A DNA stretch of 52,568 nucleotides from Saprospirales bacterium (GTDB taxonomy: Bacteria > Bacteroidota > Bacteroidia > Chitinophagales > JADJOU01), in the NCBI GenBank assembly GCA_947461165.1, contig CANHJR010000001.1:1-52568 (forward strand), in the 5' to 3' direction. Shown piece by piece: positions 41,367 to 50,105 of this stretch (positions are counted from its first letter, which is position 1; every line of letters starts with the position of its first letter). Position numbers and translations under genes: made by a program. The notes beneath the pieces are model-generated. The model did not search any database. It was given only the letters and a program-made list of their open reading frames with translations, and was not told where the DNA came from.

Positions 41367-43925
41367 TTATTTAGTCTCTTGAAGTGCTTTTTGTTTTAAC
41401 TCTTCTGCCTTTTTATTTATGGCATCGTTCATCTTGTCCGCTTTGGCTGGTTCGTTTATACTATCATCCTCATCATCTATAAAGCTTTTCTTTTTGATTT
41501 CTTTATTAGGCGTTTTTGCGGTGGATATTTTTTTAAGAGCAGCTGTGTCAGACGCTTTTTTTGTTTCTTCAAGTGTTCTTTTAATGATTTCTGCCTTCTT
41601 AGCTGCCATGCTAGGGTCTAGTTTTTCCAGAACTTTTTGTGTGGCTGTGTCTTTTATTTTGGATTTTAACTTTCCTTTGGCAAGGTCTTTTTTGGAAGAA
41701 CTCTTCAAAGCATTACTATCTATTGTTAGTTTGTTGGGGATGGCTTGTGGAGCTGGAGCGGTATCTAAAGGTCTATTTTTTTGGTATTCAATATAAAAAC
41801 TATCTACTGAGCTGACATCATTTGATTTGAGGTTTTGAAGCATTCTCATTTCCTCTTCGGGAGTTATCAATTTTACTCTGTTCAGTAAACTTTTTGACAC
41901 TTCTGATTTTGGTGTGAAAATTCTATCCGAAAGAATTTGTTCTCTAGTCCGGTTGTCTGGTAGTTTGCTCGGTGGGTCAGAGGAAACAGATGCATAAAGT
42001 TCACCTGCATTTGGATTTTTTTCAAGCTCATTTCTTTCCGCTTCAATTGCCATTTTCTGAGCAGCTAAAATAGCCTCGCGTCTCTTGCGTTTTGACTCTT
42101 CTAGTGCTATACTATCCTCTATCATTTTCTTTGGATCAATTGGTTTAATTGCCGCTAAACGTTTTTCTTCAATCTTTTTTGCAAATTCTATTTTTGTTAA
42201 GGAATCCTTTGCTTTTCTCTCTGCTTCTAATTTTTGAAGTCGAGCTTCTCTTTCTGCTTTTAGTTCGGCGAGTGCATTTTCTTTTGCTTTTTTATCCAAA
42301 ACAAGCTTTTGCTTCTCTGCTTCTAATTTTGCTTTTTCTGCTTCCAGTTTAGCTTTGCGGGCCATGGTTTCTGCTTCAATTCGTTTTTCGCGTTCTGCTG
42401 GAGTTAGTGCAATGACAGTTGAGGTTTGTTTTGGAGCTATTGCTGGTTTTATAGGTTTTATCCCTGCATCTTCCAATTCGACTTCTCGAGCAATTCTTGC
42501 CATCTCTGAGGCCAATGAGCCATCAGATTTAACCAATGCATACGTCTTTGGGTTGGCCTCATTTTTAGGACTCGTGTTCTTAGGCTTGCTTGTCGCAATC
42601 TCTACTGGCTTCGAAGCTGCTTCTGTTGGTTTCGGCAATTTTGGAGCTTTAACTTCTCCCTTAGCCAACAGACTATCCTTAATTGTGCCCTTGGCTATCA
42701 GTTTTTTACGCTCTTCCTCTTTTCTTTTACGAGCAAGTTCTATTTGTAGACTTGCTTCTTTTCTTTTGATAGAATCGGTAATGTTTCTTTCTTTTATTTT
42801 ATCGGCAAGTATTTTTTTATTTGCAGATAAAATCGAATCTTTTCTGGATTTTTCACTATTTATTTTACTCAATAAAAGTGCCTTATCCTCTTCTTGTTTT
42901 TTCTTAGCGACTAAAGCTTGTTCCTCTTTTATTTTCATGACTGAGTCAATCGCTGATTTTCGTTGTACTTCTCTCATTTTTCTCAATGCGAGCATGGAGT
43001 CATTGATTTTTGGCGGAGCAATTGGAATTGTTGGAGTTTTGACAACTGGCTTTTCTGAAGGTTTCTCTTTATTCGTATTTAGAGCATTTATCGCCTTGTC
43101 CAATCCTGGATCTGTTGGGGGTGTCATAGCAACATTATCCTCCATTTTGTAATTGTTTTCTCCTATCTTTGGATCAGCAGGTGTTTTGTCTTTTGCGTTG
43201 GAATATGAGTTCTGCTTTTTATCTAAAGTAGGATCGTTTGCAATATTTGATTTAGCAACAACTTCCATTGGAGTAGTGTCTTCAGGAACTTTTTGTCCTC
43301 CGAAAACTATATTCATATCAAAATAAAACTTATCCAATACGCGTCTCATAGCGACCCACATAGAGGTGTTGGTCCCTGCATAAAAGTCTGAATTAAAGGA
43401 TTCCTTAAATTCAGAATCACCGTTTGAAAATAGATAATAATCTTGATATGATTTTTTAAACTCTAATGCTGTTCCTTTGTTGACCACTACATTCAGTTTT
43501 GTCATGACATAATACCCTTTTGTCGGACTTACAACATAATTGGGATAATGAATTTCGATCTGTGGCTCAACGCTGTAGGCAGCAGATTCTGGAGTGAATT
43601 CGACCTGAACATTACTTTTGTTAAGATCTTGATTTATTTTGTTTTTGAAAAGTGTCGCATATGGGTAATTCCAAAAGTCGCGAACAAGTTCAATTTTGAT
43701 GTCCTCGCCAATTTTTTTATTCCAGTTTGCGAATCGATTGTCCTTTAACTCTGCAATAAATAATTTCTGTCCTGAGTAGTTGGTGAATTTATACTGACTT
43801 GGGCTATAGTATACTCGAGTCTCTTGACCACCCTTGATTTCTTTTTTCAGAGGATTTTGTGCTAAAATCGCAAATGGCGAGATTAAGACAAAACATATTA
43901 TAAACTTACTGAATATTCGAGTCAT
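41367..43925 (-). CDS. Secreted protein with very long Lys/Glu/Ala-rich coiled-coil tail
   Basis: An 852-residue protein. A signal peptide (MTRIFSKFIICFVLISPFAILAQ) is followed by a globular domain of ~200 residues with beta and aromatic segments (for example RFANWNKKIGEDIKIELVRD). Then come ~640 residues of low-complexity, highly charged sequence rich in Lys, Glu, Ala and Ser with predicted coiled-coil character. This tail contains near-repeats of KLEAEKA and several serine/proline/threonine linkers. No enzyme motif or sorting domain is present. A periplasmic spanning or tethering role is an inference. A promoter match (43954-43987) lies just upstream. Confidence 0.75.
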   Translation of the reverse strand: MTRIFSKFIICFVLISPFAILAQNPLKKEIKGGQETRVYYSPSQYKFTNYSGQKLFIAELKDNRFANWNKKIGEDIKIELVRDFWNYPYATLFKNKINQDLNKSNVQVEFTPESAAYSVEPQIEIHYPNYVVSPTKGYYVMTKLNVVVNKGTALEFKKSYQDYYLFSNGDSEFKESFNSDFYAGTNTSMWVAMRRVLDKFYFDMNIVFGGQKVPEDTTPMEVVAKSNIANDPTLDKKQNSYSNAKDKTPADPKIGENNYKMEDNVAMTPPTDPGLDKAINALNTNKEKPSEKPVVKTPTIPIAPPKINDSMLALRKMREVQRKSAIDSVMKIKEEQALVAKKKQEEDKALLLSKINSEKSRKDSILSANKKILADKIKERNITDSIKRKEASLQIELARKRKEEERKKLIAKGTIKDSLLAKGEVKAPKLPKPTEAASKPVEIATSKPKNTSPKNEANPKTYALVKSDGSLASEMARIAREVELEDAGIKPIKPAIAPKQTSTVIALTPAEREKRIEAETMARKAKLEAEKAKLEAEKQKLVLDKKAKENALAELKAEREARLQKLEAERKAKDSLTKIEFAKKIEEKRLAAIKPIDPKKMIEDSIALEESKRKRREAILAAQKMAIEAERNELEKNPNAGELYASVSSDPPSKLPDNRTREQILSDRIFTPKSEVSKSLLNRVKLITPEEEMRMLQNLKSNDVSSVDSFYIEYQKNRPLDTAPAPQAIPNKLTIDSNALKSSSKKDLAKGKLKSKIKDTATQKVLEKLDPSMAAKKAEIIKRTLEETKKASDTAALKKISTAKTPNKEIKKKSFIDDEDDSINEPAKADKMNDAINKKAEELKQKALQETK
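42305..42358 (-). repeat. Short tandem repeat coding KLEAEKA units
   Basis: Two adjacent 21-base units, differing at a few positions, encode consecutive A-K-L-E-A-E-K heptads inside the long coiled-coil protein. Such repeats can expand or contract by slippage or recombination. Confidence 0.6.
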
Positions 43926-43953
43926 TTGAATGATTGAAAATGATATAAAGTCT

Positions 43954-43987
43954 CAAAAATAGGCAAAAACAATGAAACCTTAACAAA
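43954..43987 (-). promoter_or_regulatory. Promoter of the long coiled-coil protein gene
   Basis: On the minus strand TTTG (43984-43987), a 22-base spacer and TATTTTTG (43954-43961) match the sigma-ABfr pattern, 28 bases before the ATG at 43925. Confidence 0.5.
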
Positions 43988-44021
43988 ATTTGTTGATAAC
44001 CGGTATAAAAAAGATATTTTG

Positions 44022-45473
44022 TTAAATTTGAAAGAGATTTGGCTTTGTTTTTTTTCTTTTTATTGTGATATCACATGGATAATCAAAGAGACATTTTTCT
44101 TTAATTAATTCGACTACGATTGGAGGCACTTTAGCTTCCCATCCTTGCGTATTATTTTGAATTTCTGCAATTAGATCTGAAGATATGATTTCAAAGTTTT
44201 TGGAATTAAACACTTCAATATCAGATATTTGATTGGCATCTAATACGAAGCGAAATAAACCTTGAATGGCTAGAGGCAATTCAATATCAGTAGCCTTCCA
44301 GATTTTATTTTTTTCTAAATTGTGATATGGATAGGCATAAATTCGAACATTATGGGCGAATAATTTTCCAAAATTTTGGAGCAATTCACTCGTTGGATTT
44401 TTATAATTATTCGGATTTAATATATGAACTAAATTCATCACTCCAAGGGCAATTGAAATACGATTCGGCTTACAAGACTTTAAAAAATCTGTTAACTCAT
44501 GATGTTCTGCAAAATTTGAAACAATGACCGGAAAACCAAGTTTACAGATGATATCCGTTCGATCAAGAAAGTCTTGAATGTCAATTGGTGATGAATCTGC
44601 TAGATTGTTCAATGTCATTTCACAAAGGGTTAAAATCTTTGATAGGTCAATATCAAAATCCTTTGAGAATTGAGACTGAGCACCAGATATCATATCTTGA
44701 TTTAGATTTGTAAAAGGCTTGAATCGAGCTCTAAGTACACAGATATCCTTTTTATAAATGAGATCTTTTGAATGAACGACCTCACCTGTCGGTAGAAAAC
44801 ATGCAGCCTTGCTGTACCCTTTGGTTACCAAAACAAGTGCAAGTAAACGATTGTCCAGGCCCTCAAAGGCTTCCCCAACCATCGATAAAAGATCTATTTC
44901 CAAGCTGTTTTTTGGCAAATTGTCCATCAAACTATCCACGAATTGGTTGGGATCAGCACTATATTGGTAGCAAGCAAAGACTAGGTTGACCCCTAGATCA
45001 CCCAGGACACTCTGCTGCAATGTCGCGTCAGAATCCAAAAGTCGTACATGAAGAATAACCGTATTGACAGGCCCATTTTCACGAGCTTGAAATCGAACTC
45101 CTAGCCATCCATGTCCCTCACTTGTTTTCGTATAATTTATTGTGGTGACCGTATTGGCAAATACGAAATAACGTTTCGTTTCATACTTTTCTCCTTGAAG
45201 CCGCTCCATGATAAGAGCCCATTCGTGATCGAGCATTTTTTCAAGTCGTGATTGTGAAACATATCTACCATCTGATTCCTCGCCATAAATAGCATCACTA
45301 AATTTCATATCATAGGCACTCATTGCTTTGGCAATTGTGCCAGATGCGCCACCAACTTTGAAAAAATTTCGAGCGACCTCTTGGCCTGCACCTATTTCAG
45401 CAAAGGTTCCATAAAAGTTATGGTCCAGATTTATCTTTAAAGCCTTATAATTGATTGTATAAGATTCTCGCAT
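44022..45473 (-). CDS. Conserved protein of unknown function (next to RNase Z)
   Basis: A 483-residue soluble protein. The N-terminal block NFYGTFAEIGAGQEVARNFF, KVGGASGTIAKAMSAYDMKF and SDAIYGEESDGRYVSQSRL is strikingly well-formed and glycine-rich. It is followed by VFANTVTTINY and EGHGWLGVRFQ. I recall close relatives in diverse bacteria, carrying inconsistent automatic names, so I assign no function. No signal peptide or membrane helix is seen. The start is ATG 45471-45473 (an in-frame TTG lies three codons upstream). It follows the RNase Z gene by 11 bases, probably in one operon with rnz and the STAS gene. Confidence 0.75.
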   Translation of the reverse strand: MRESYTINYKALKINLDHNFYGTFAEIGAGQEVARNFFKVGGASGTIAKAMSAYDMKFSDAIYGEESDGRYVSQSRLEKMLDHEWALIMERLQGEKYETKRYFVFANTVTTINYTKTSEGHGWLGVRFQARENGPVNTVILHVRLLDSDATLQQSVLGDLGVNLVFACYQYSADPNQFVDSLMDNLPKNSLEIDLLSMVGEAFEGLDNRLLALVLVTKGYSKAACFLPTGEVVHSKDLIYKKDICVLRARFKPFTNLNQDMISGAQSQFSKDFDIDLSKILTLCEMTLNNLADSSPIDIQDFLDRTDIICKLGFPVIVSNFAEHHELTDFLKSCKPNRISIALGVMNLVHILNPNNYKNPTSELLQNFGKLFAHNVRIYAYPYHNLEKNKIWKATDIELPLAIQGLFRFVLDANQISDIEVFNSKNFEIISSDLIAEIQNNTQGWEAKVPPIVVELIKEKCLFDYPCDITIKRKKTKPNLFQI

Positions 45474-45484
45474 AATTTTCAAAA

Positions 45485-46387
45485 TTAGATATCAAACGAT
45501 AGCCCTTCCAATGCGAGAGCCGTATTTGAGAATTGCGTACAAGCCTCTTCTAAAATGGGATTGAGATCTTGATATCGAGCTGAAAAATGACCTATAAGGA
45601 GTTTTTTGACATTCCCTTTCGTTGCGATTGTTCCTGCATCCTTGCCAGTACTATGTTTGGTAGCATCTGCACGTGCTCTTTCTGACTCTAGGAATGTAGC
45701 TTCGTGGTATAGCAGGTCTATATTTTGTATTTTTGGCACAATGGAATCATGGTATGCTGTATCTGAGATATAAGCGTATGATTTTGAATCCAAGACCGGT
45801 ATAGATATGTCAGACAATGAAATAAATTGATTGTCTACTGAAACAGATTTACCTTCTATCAGCTCCTTGATTGCAAGATGGGAAAGATCATACTGTTCTA
45901 TTTTGTTTTTATCTATTCGATATGGAGGCATTTTCTTATCAAATCGAAAACCACAAGTGGTAATTTTATGATTTAGTGGAATGGTCGAAACCCGCAAATG
46001 ATTGTCCTCATAGATTTCGACGGACTCAAGACTCTCAAATTCCTTATAAATAATTTCGAATCTAAGAATTGTTTTTGAGATTTCACATTGAAGTTGGATG
46101 ATATCTTGCAATCGTTCGGGTGAAACAATTGTGAGCGTTTCCGTTCGTTCCTGCATGCTCATCGTAGTCAGAAGGCCTATTAACCCATAGTAATGATCTC
46201 CATGGAGGTGGGAAATAAAAATGGCTTTTATTTTGTTTTTTCTGACGTGAAATGCATTAATCCTGAACAAAGTACCCTCCCCACAATCTATAAGGTAAGG
46301 GGTGTCATCGATAGAAAGAACTTGACTAGAAGGATGTCGGTCGTAAATTGGCGTAGCACTACTACTTCCTAAAATCGTTAGTCTCAT
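45485..46387 (-). CDS. rnz: Ribonuclease Z
   Basis: A 300-residue metallo-beta-lactamase-fold endonuclease that trims tRNA 3' trailers. The zinc motif HLHGDH (H60, H62, D64, H65) is intact. The substrate-facing LGSSSATPIYDRHPS, the EATF segment with SERARADATKHSTGKDAG, and IGHFSARY complete the family pattern. Processing by RNase Z suits tRNAs without an encoded CCA such as the tRNA-Ala at 39750. It lies seven bases after the STAS gene. Confidence 0.94.
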   Translation of the reverse strand: MRLTILGSSSATPIYDRHPSSQVLSIDDTPYLIDCGEGTLFRINAFHVRKNKIKAIFISHLHGDHYYGLIGLLTTMSMQERTETLTIVSPERLQDIIQLQCEISKTILRFEIIYKEFESLESVEIYEDNHLRVSTIPLNHKITTCGFRFDKKMPPYRIDKNKIEQYDLSHLAIKELIEGKSVSVDNQFISLSDISIPVLDSKSYAYISDTAYHDSIVPKIQNIDLLYHEATFLESERARADATKHSTGKDAGTIATKGNVKKLLIGHFSARYQDLNPILEEACTQFSNTALALEGLSFDI

Positions 46388-46394
46388 ATTCTAA

Positions 46395-46778
46395 TTACGC
46401 CTCCTCTTCATTTCCTGCCAAATCCCTATCTAGTTCTTCCATCACGAGAAGATCACGAGCCTCTTTTTCCGAACCAGCAATCGAGAATACTTTGTCTAGT
46501 TTGGCAATTTTGATAAGATTGTATACTTGAGAATTAAGGCCATATAGGACAAGAAATCCTTTATTGTCTTCCGTTGTTCGATCTGCATTGAGAATGGCAC
46601 CTAATCCACTGGAATCAATAAATTCAACATCTTCTAAATTGAGAAGAATCGAAGAATTCCCTTCAGCACACATAATTGCTATTTCTGATTTTAGATCTGA
46701 AGAATTGCTGATGGTAAGGTTTTTTTCTTTGATGGTTACGATCGTGTATCGTTCCAATTTTTCAATAATACTTTTCAT
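46395..46778 (-). CDS. STAS-domain protein (anti-sigma factor antagonist-like)
   Basis: A 127-residue protein with a single STAS domain (~5-105) and an acidic tail. The conserved loop FIDSSGLGAIL (53-63) carries the serine pair S56/S57, one of which is normally phosphorylated by a serine kinase of the SpoIIAB/RsbW type. No kinase or sigma factor is adjacent; its closest neighbour is rnz, a pairing I recall from other Bacteroidota. It could be a partner-switching regulator whose partners lie elsewhere. Confidence 0.88.
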   Translation of the reverse strand: MKSIIEKLERYTIVTIKEKNLTISNSSDLKSEIAIMCAEGNSSILLNLEDVEFIDSSGLGAILNADRTTEDNKGFLVLYGLNSQVYNLIKIAKLDKVFSIAGSEKEARDLLVMEELDRDLAGNEEEA

Positions 46779-46840
46779 GTATAAATAATTTAGTTTTTAT
46801 AGGTCCAGAGGCTATACTCTACAATACTTTTGATAAAATA

Positions 46841-47509
46841 TTATTTTCCAAAACCAAAATGAATAGAGGCGAAAGCATCAGGGCGAATTAGGTTACGAGT
46901 CAGATCATTTTTGATTAAATTGACCTTAAGACCAGTTAAAAAATATGAGTTTTCTCCTATTTCGGACATCCACCCTCCACCGATGTATGCATTGAAATAA
47001 TTACCTTTAAAAGTCTCAGAGCCTCTGACTGAGCTAGTCAAATGTGACAATTGACCTTCAACCTGTAAAAAATACCCTTCAATGGGATAAACTCTCATAA
47101 TGGGCCCTAAACTGATGGAATGCAAATTGGCATCTCCAAAAGAACCTTGATACAAATAAGAGGTTGCAAGTCCACCTTCAAAATAATCATTTAGTTTGGA
47201 TGTGATTTGAGGACTGATACCTAATACGGCTATTTGCGTATTGATCTCTGCATCATAGTCCGACGAGGCTATAAAGCCACCACCAACTCTAAGATTTCGA
47301 ACAAAATTAGACTGACCTTTGTAGGATTTGGAGTCAGAATTGGATTCTTCTTTTTTGGCCTCAGGCTGATTTATTATTTTTATAGAGTCTCTTGTCGATC
47401 TATCTTGAGTTTCAATTTCGGTTGGTTTTGCCGGCTTAGGCTGACTATATTCATCTTGCGAGTAAACACAAAGTGATGTCATCATACAAAAGATGGAAAA
47501 AAATGTTTT
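46841..47509 (-). CDS. Small outer-membrane beta-barrel protein
   Basis: A 222-residue protein with a signal peptide (MKTFFSIFCMMTSLCVYSQ). A charged disordered linker (~20-62) rich in Lys/Glu/Ser/Pro follows. An eight-strand-like barrel region then ends in FASIHFGFGK, whose final aromatic pattern is typical of outer-membrane proteins. Strands such as NLRVGGGFIASSDYDAE and YFLQVEGQLSHL support this. Function unknown. I chose ATG 47507-47509; an upstream extension would run into the promoter box. Confidence 0.78.
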   Translation of the reverse strand, partial: KTFFSIFCMMTSLCVYSQDEYSQPKPAKPTEIETQDRSTRDSIKIINQPEAKKEESNSDSKSYKGQSNFVRNLRVGGGFIASSDYDAEINTQIAVLGISPQITSKLNDYFEGGLATSYLYQGSFGDANLHSISLGPIMRVYPIEGYFLQVEGQLSHLTSSVRGSETFKGNYFNAYIGGGWMSEIGENSYFLTGLKVNLIKNDLTRNLIRPDAFASIHFGFGK

Positions 47510-47539
47510 CATAGAATACCGTGGCTGATTTTGTTTCGA

Positions 47540-47573
47540 CAAATTTAATCAATACAAAAGATATTTGCTCAAA
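47540..47573 (-). promoter_or_regulatory. Promoter of the small barrel protein gene
   Basis: TTTG (47570-47573), a 22-base spacer and TAAATTTG (47540-47547) on the minus strand, 30 bases before the ATG at 47509. It overlaps the leader region of the divergent tcdA gene. Confidence 0.55.
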
Positions 47574-47583
47574 AAAATCATTT

Positions 47584-48294
47584 ATGAAATTTTTAAGTAG
47601 AAGTGAACTTCTTTTTGGAAATGAAGGTCTCAAAAAGTTGAATGAATCAAACGTATTGGTGGTTGGGCTCGGAGGCGTGGGAAGCTATGCTGCGGAGGCA
47701 CTGGCTAGAGCAGGCGTTGGTCGAATGACAATTGTGGATGGTGATGAAGTTGTAGAGAGCAATATTAATCGTCAATTGCAAGCGTTACACTCTACTATTG
47801 GTTTCAAAAAGGCGGAGTTGATCGCAGACAGAATTCGAGACATTAGTCCAACAATAGAGCTAACTATTGTTTCAAAATTTCTCAATCCGGAGGATATTGG
47901 AGATTTATTGACCAAGGATTATCACTTTGTTTTGGATTGTATCGATTCTATAACACCAAAAACGAATATTATTAAAATTTGCAAGCAACGTCAAATCAAG
48001 TTTATTTCTTCTATGGGAGCTGGTGGCAAAACGGATCCAAGTCTTGTACAGATTACGGATATTGAGAAAACGAAGGATTGCTATTTCACACGAGAGATCA
48101 GAAAACGGCTACGTCGAGAAAAATATATATATGGCATCAAGGTTGTGTATTCTCCAGAGATAGTATCAAAAGATAAGATGGAAATGACAGACGGAACAAA
48201 TTACAAACGCTCCTTTTATGGAACTGCTTCTTATATGCCTGCCATTTTTGGTTTGACTATGGCAAGCTATGTCATTCGAAAAATCATAAGCTAA
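47584..48294 (+). CDS. tcdA: tRNA threonylcarbamoyladenosine dehydratase TcdA
   Basis: A 236-residue E1-like (ThiF/MoeB fold) enzyme that uses ATP to cyclise t6A to ct6A in tRNA. The nucleotide-binding GLGGVGSYAAEALARAGVG (28-46), the DGDEVVESNINRQLQAL segment and LDCIDSITPK match TcdA. SSMGAGGKTDPSLVQITDI and the basic REIRKRLRRE are also TcdA-like. I chose ATG 47584 since the family starts with a short helix (FLSRSELLFG); a longer frame exists upstream. It acts on the product made by TsaB's complex. Confidence 0.92.
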   Translation: MKFLSRSELLFGNEGLKKLNESNVLVVGLGGVGSYAAEALARAGVGRMTIVDGDEVVESNINRQLQALHSTIGFKKAELIADRIRDISPTIELTIVSKFLNPEDIGDLLTKDYHFVLDCIDSITPKTNIIKICKQRQIKFISSMGAGGKTDPSLVQITDIEKTKDCYFTREIRKRLRREKYIYGIKVVYSPEIVSKDKMEMTDGTNYKRSFYGTASYMPAIFGLTMASYVIRKIIS

Positions 48295-48305
48295 GTCTAA
48301 TTTTT

Positions 48306-50105
48306 TTAGGATAGACTCTGTAAATCCACCATTTTCTTATAGTCCTCTGAACTAGAATAAAGCTCTTCGTGTGAACCGGTGGCTATCAGTCGCCCTTGTT
48401 TCATTACGAGAATGCAATCTGCATTTCGAACGGTACTAAGTCGATGAGCAATCACAATACTGGTTTTGTTTTGTAAGAGGTTGTCCATTGCTAGCTGGAC
48501 TTCATGTTCATTTTGACTATCTAGTGCAGAGGTAGCTTCGTCCATAAGAACGATCTCAGGATTGCGGTACGCAACACGCGAAATAGTGAGCCTTTGTTTT
48601 TCACCACCACTCAAAAAAGCCCCTCGTTCTCCTATTACCTTTGATCCCAGTTTATGTGCAAAAGATTCTGAGTTGCCGATAACTAAAGCCTGATCTACGT
48701 TTATTTTTCTGGCATCAAATGATATGTTTTCAGAAATAGAATAGTTAAACAAGATCGCTTCTTGCGAAACCAAGCCAAATAAATCTCTATAATCTTTTAA
48801 GGAATATTGACCTATTAATTCATTATCCAACCTGACCTCACCTTCAGCTTGAACAAATCCGAGAATAATATCGAGCAAGGTGCTTTTGCCAGCTCCTGAT
48901 TGGCCTACAATGGCATATTTTTTACCTTTGAGAAATTCGTAGTTGAAGTTGCTAATGGCAGCAGCAATAGTATTTGGGTATGTGTATGAAATATTAGATA
49001 ATGTTAATGATTTTTCAAAACATGAAATTGGCAAACCATTCTTATTTGCTTGCACAGATTCCTCTTGAAAAATTGTTTGTATTCTATCATAGGAGGCCAT
49101 CCCTTTCTTGATTTCATATACAGCACTTGCAAAAGATTTTGCCGGAGGTATCAATTGAGAAAAAACAACCATAAATGAAATGAAAATTGGAGCAGTCAGG
49201 TCGCTTCCATTTAGTACAAGATTCCCTCCAAACCATAACACAATACAGACAACAATTATCGCCAAAAACTCGGTCAATGGTGAAGATAGATCTCGTTTAC
49301 GATAGATGGAATTGAAGGTGTCGAAATAGGCCTTGTTTTCAATGGAGAATTTATCGTAAATCCAGTCTTGGGAAAAATATGATTGAATGATTTTGATTCC
49401 TGAGATCGTTTCATCAAGAATAGCTGTCAATCGACCTAGAACCTCTTTACCTTGGGCGTTTTCTTTTTTCAAACTCTTTCCAATTCGTCCAATAAAAAGG
49501 GCCATTACCAAAATCATTGCAAAAACAAAAAGCGTCAACTTTACACTCATAAAAAGCATGGCGCCTAGAAACAAAACAATATTTAATGGGGATTGAATCG
49601 AGGTCTCCAATGTATTCATGATACTGTATTCAATCTCGGTAAGGTCAGAGGTGAACTTGGTTATTAAATCTCCTTTGGATTGTTTATGAAAAAAGGAAAC
49701 GGGGAGATTCAGAAGTTTTTGAAACAATCGATCGCGTAGATCAAAAATCAATCGATTTCGCAGTGGCGAAAGGACATACAATGCTAGATATCGAAACAGA
49801 TTTTTGAGTAAGAAAACGCATGACACGATGACACAGAAAAAACCCAATGCGGCTACCTTGCCAGCGGTAATTATTTTTATAGAAAGGTAGTAGTAAAAAT
49901 TTTGAACAAAATAACTAGTCGATATCGTAAAAGCAGGCTTCTCTGAAACCAACGGTGTTTTGTCAAAAAGCAGCTCTAGAAATGGAACCAAGAGCACCAA
50001 GCTAACCAATGAAAACACAACTGTCAATACGCTAAAAATAGCAAACAAAAAAACGTATTTTCTATAGGGTAAAACTTGGCGAATAAGAGTTAGGTAGGAT
50101 TTCAA
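48306..50105 (-). CDS. ABC exporter, fused permease/ATPase (MsbA-like)
   Basis: A 599-residue half-transporter: six membrane helices (~residues 15-330), then an ATPase domain with Walker A GQSGAGKST, the Q-loop in GLVSQEAILF, signature LSGGEKQR, Walker B IVLMDEATSALD and H-loop VIAHRLST. Coupling helices such as LFQKLLNLPVSFFHKQSKGD are typical of lipid or peptide exporters. Substrate unknown. The start is TTG at 50103-50105, overlapping the methyltransferase stop (TTGA), which implies translational coupling. It is distinct from the exporter at 4203. Confidence 0.9.
   Translation of the reverse strand: MKSYLTLIRQVLPYRKYVFLFAIFSVLTVVFSLVSLVLLVPFLELLFDKTPLVSEKPAFTISTSYFVQNFYYYLSIKIITAGKVAALGFFCVIVSCVFLLKNLFRYLALYVLSPLRNRLIFDLRDRLFQKLLNLPVSFFHKQSKGDLITKFTSDLTEIEYSIMNTLETSIQSPLNIVLFLGAMLFMSVKLTLFVFAMILVMALFIGRIGKSLKKENAQGKEVLGRLTAILDETISGIKIIQSYFSQDWIYDKFSIENKAYFDTFNSIYRKRDLSSPLTEFLAIIVVCIVLWFGGNLVLNGSDLTAPIFISFMVVFSQLIPPAKSFASAVYEIKKGMASYDRIQTIFQEESVQANKNGLPISCFEKSLTLSNISYTYPNTIAAAISNFNYEFLKGKKYAIVGQSGAGKSTLLDIILGFVQAEGEVRLDNELIGQYSLKDYRDLFGLVSQEAILFNYSISENISFDARKINVDQALVIGNSESFAHKLGSKVIGERGAFLSGGEKQRLTISRVAYRNPEIVLMDEATSALDSQNEHEVQLAMDNLLQNKTSIVIAHRLSTVRNADCILVMKQGRLIATGSHEELYSSSEDYKKMVDLQSLS

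Noticed and set aside
42355..43152. 265-codon open frame on the plus strand opposite the coiled-coil gene
   Set aside because: It is the antisense of Lys/Glu/Ala-rich codons, which naturally yields long Phe/Ser/Leu-rich frames; no domain and no start signals.
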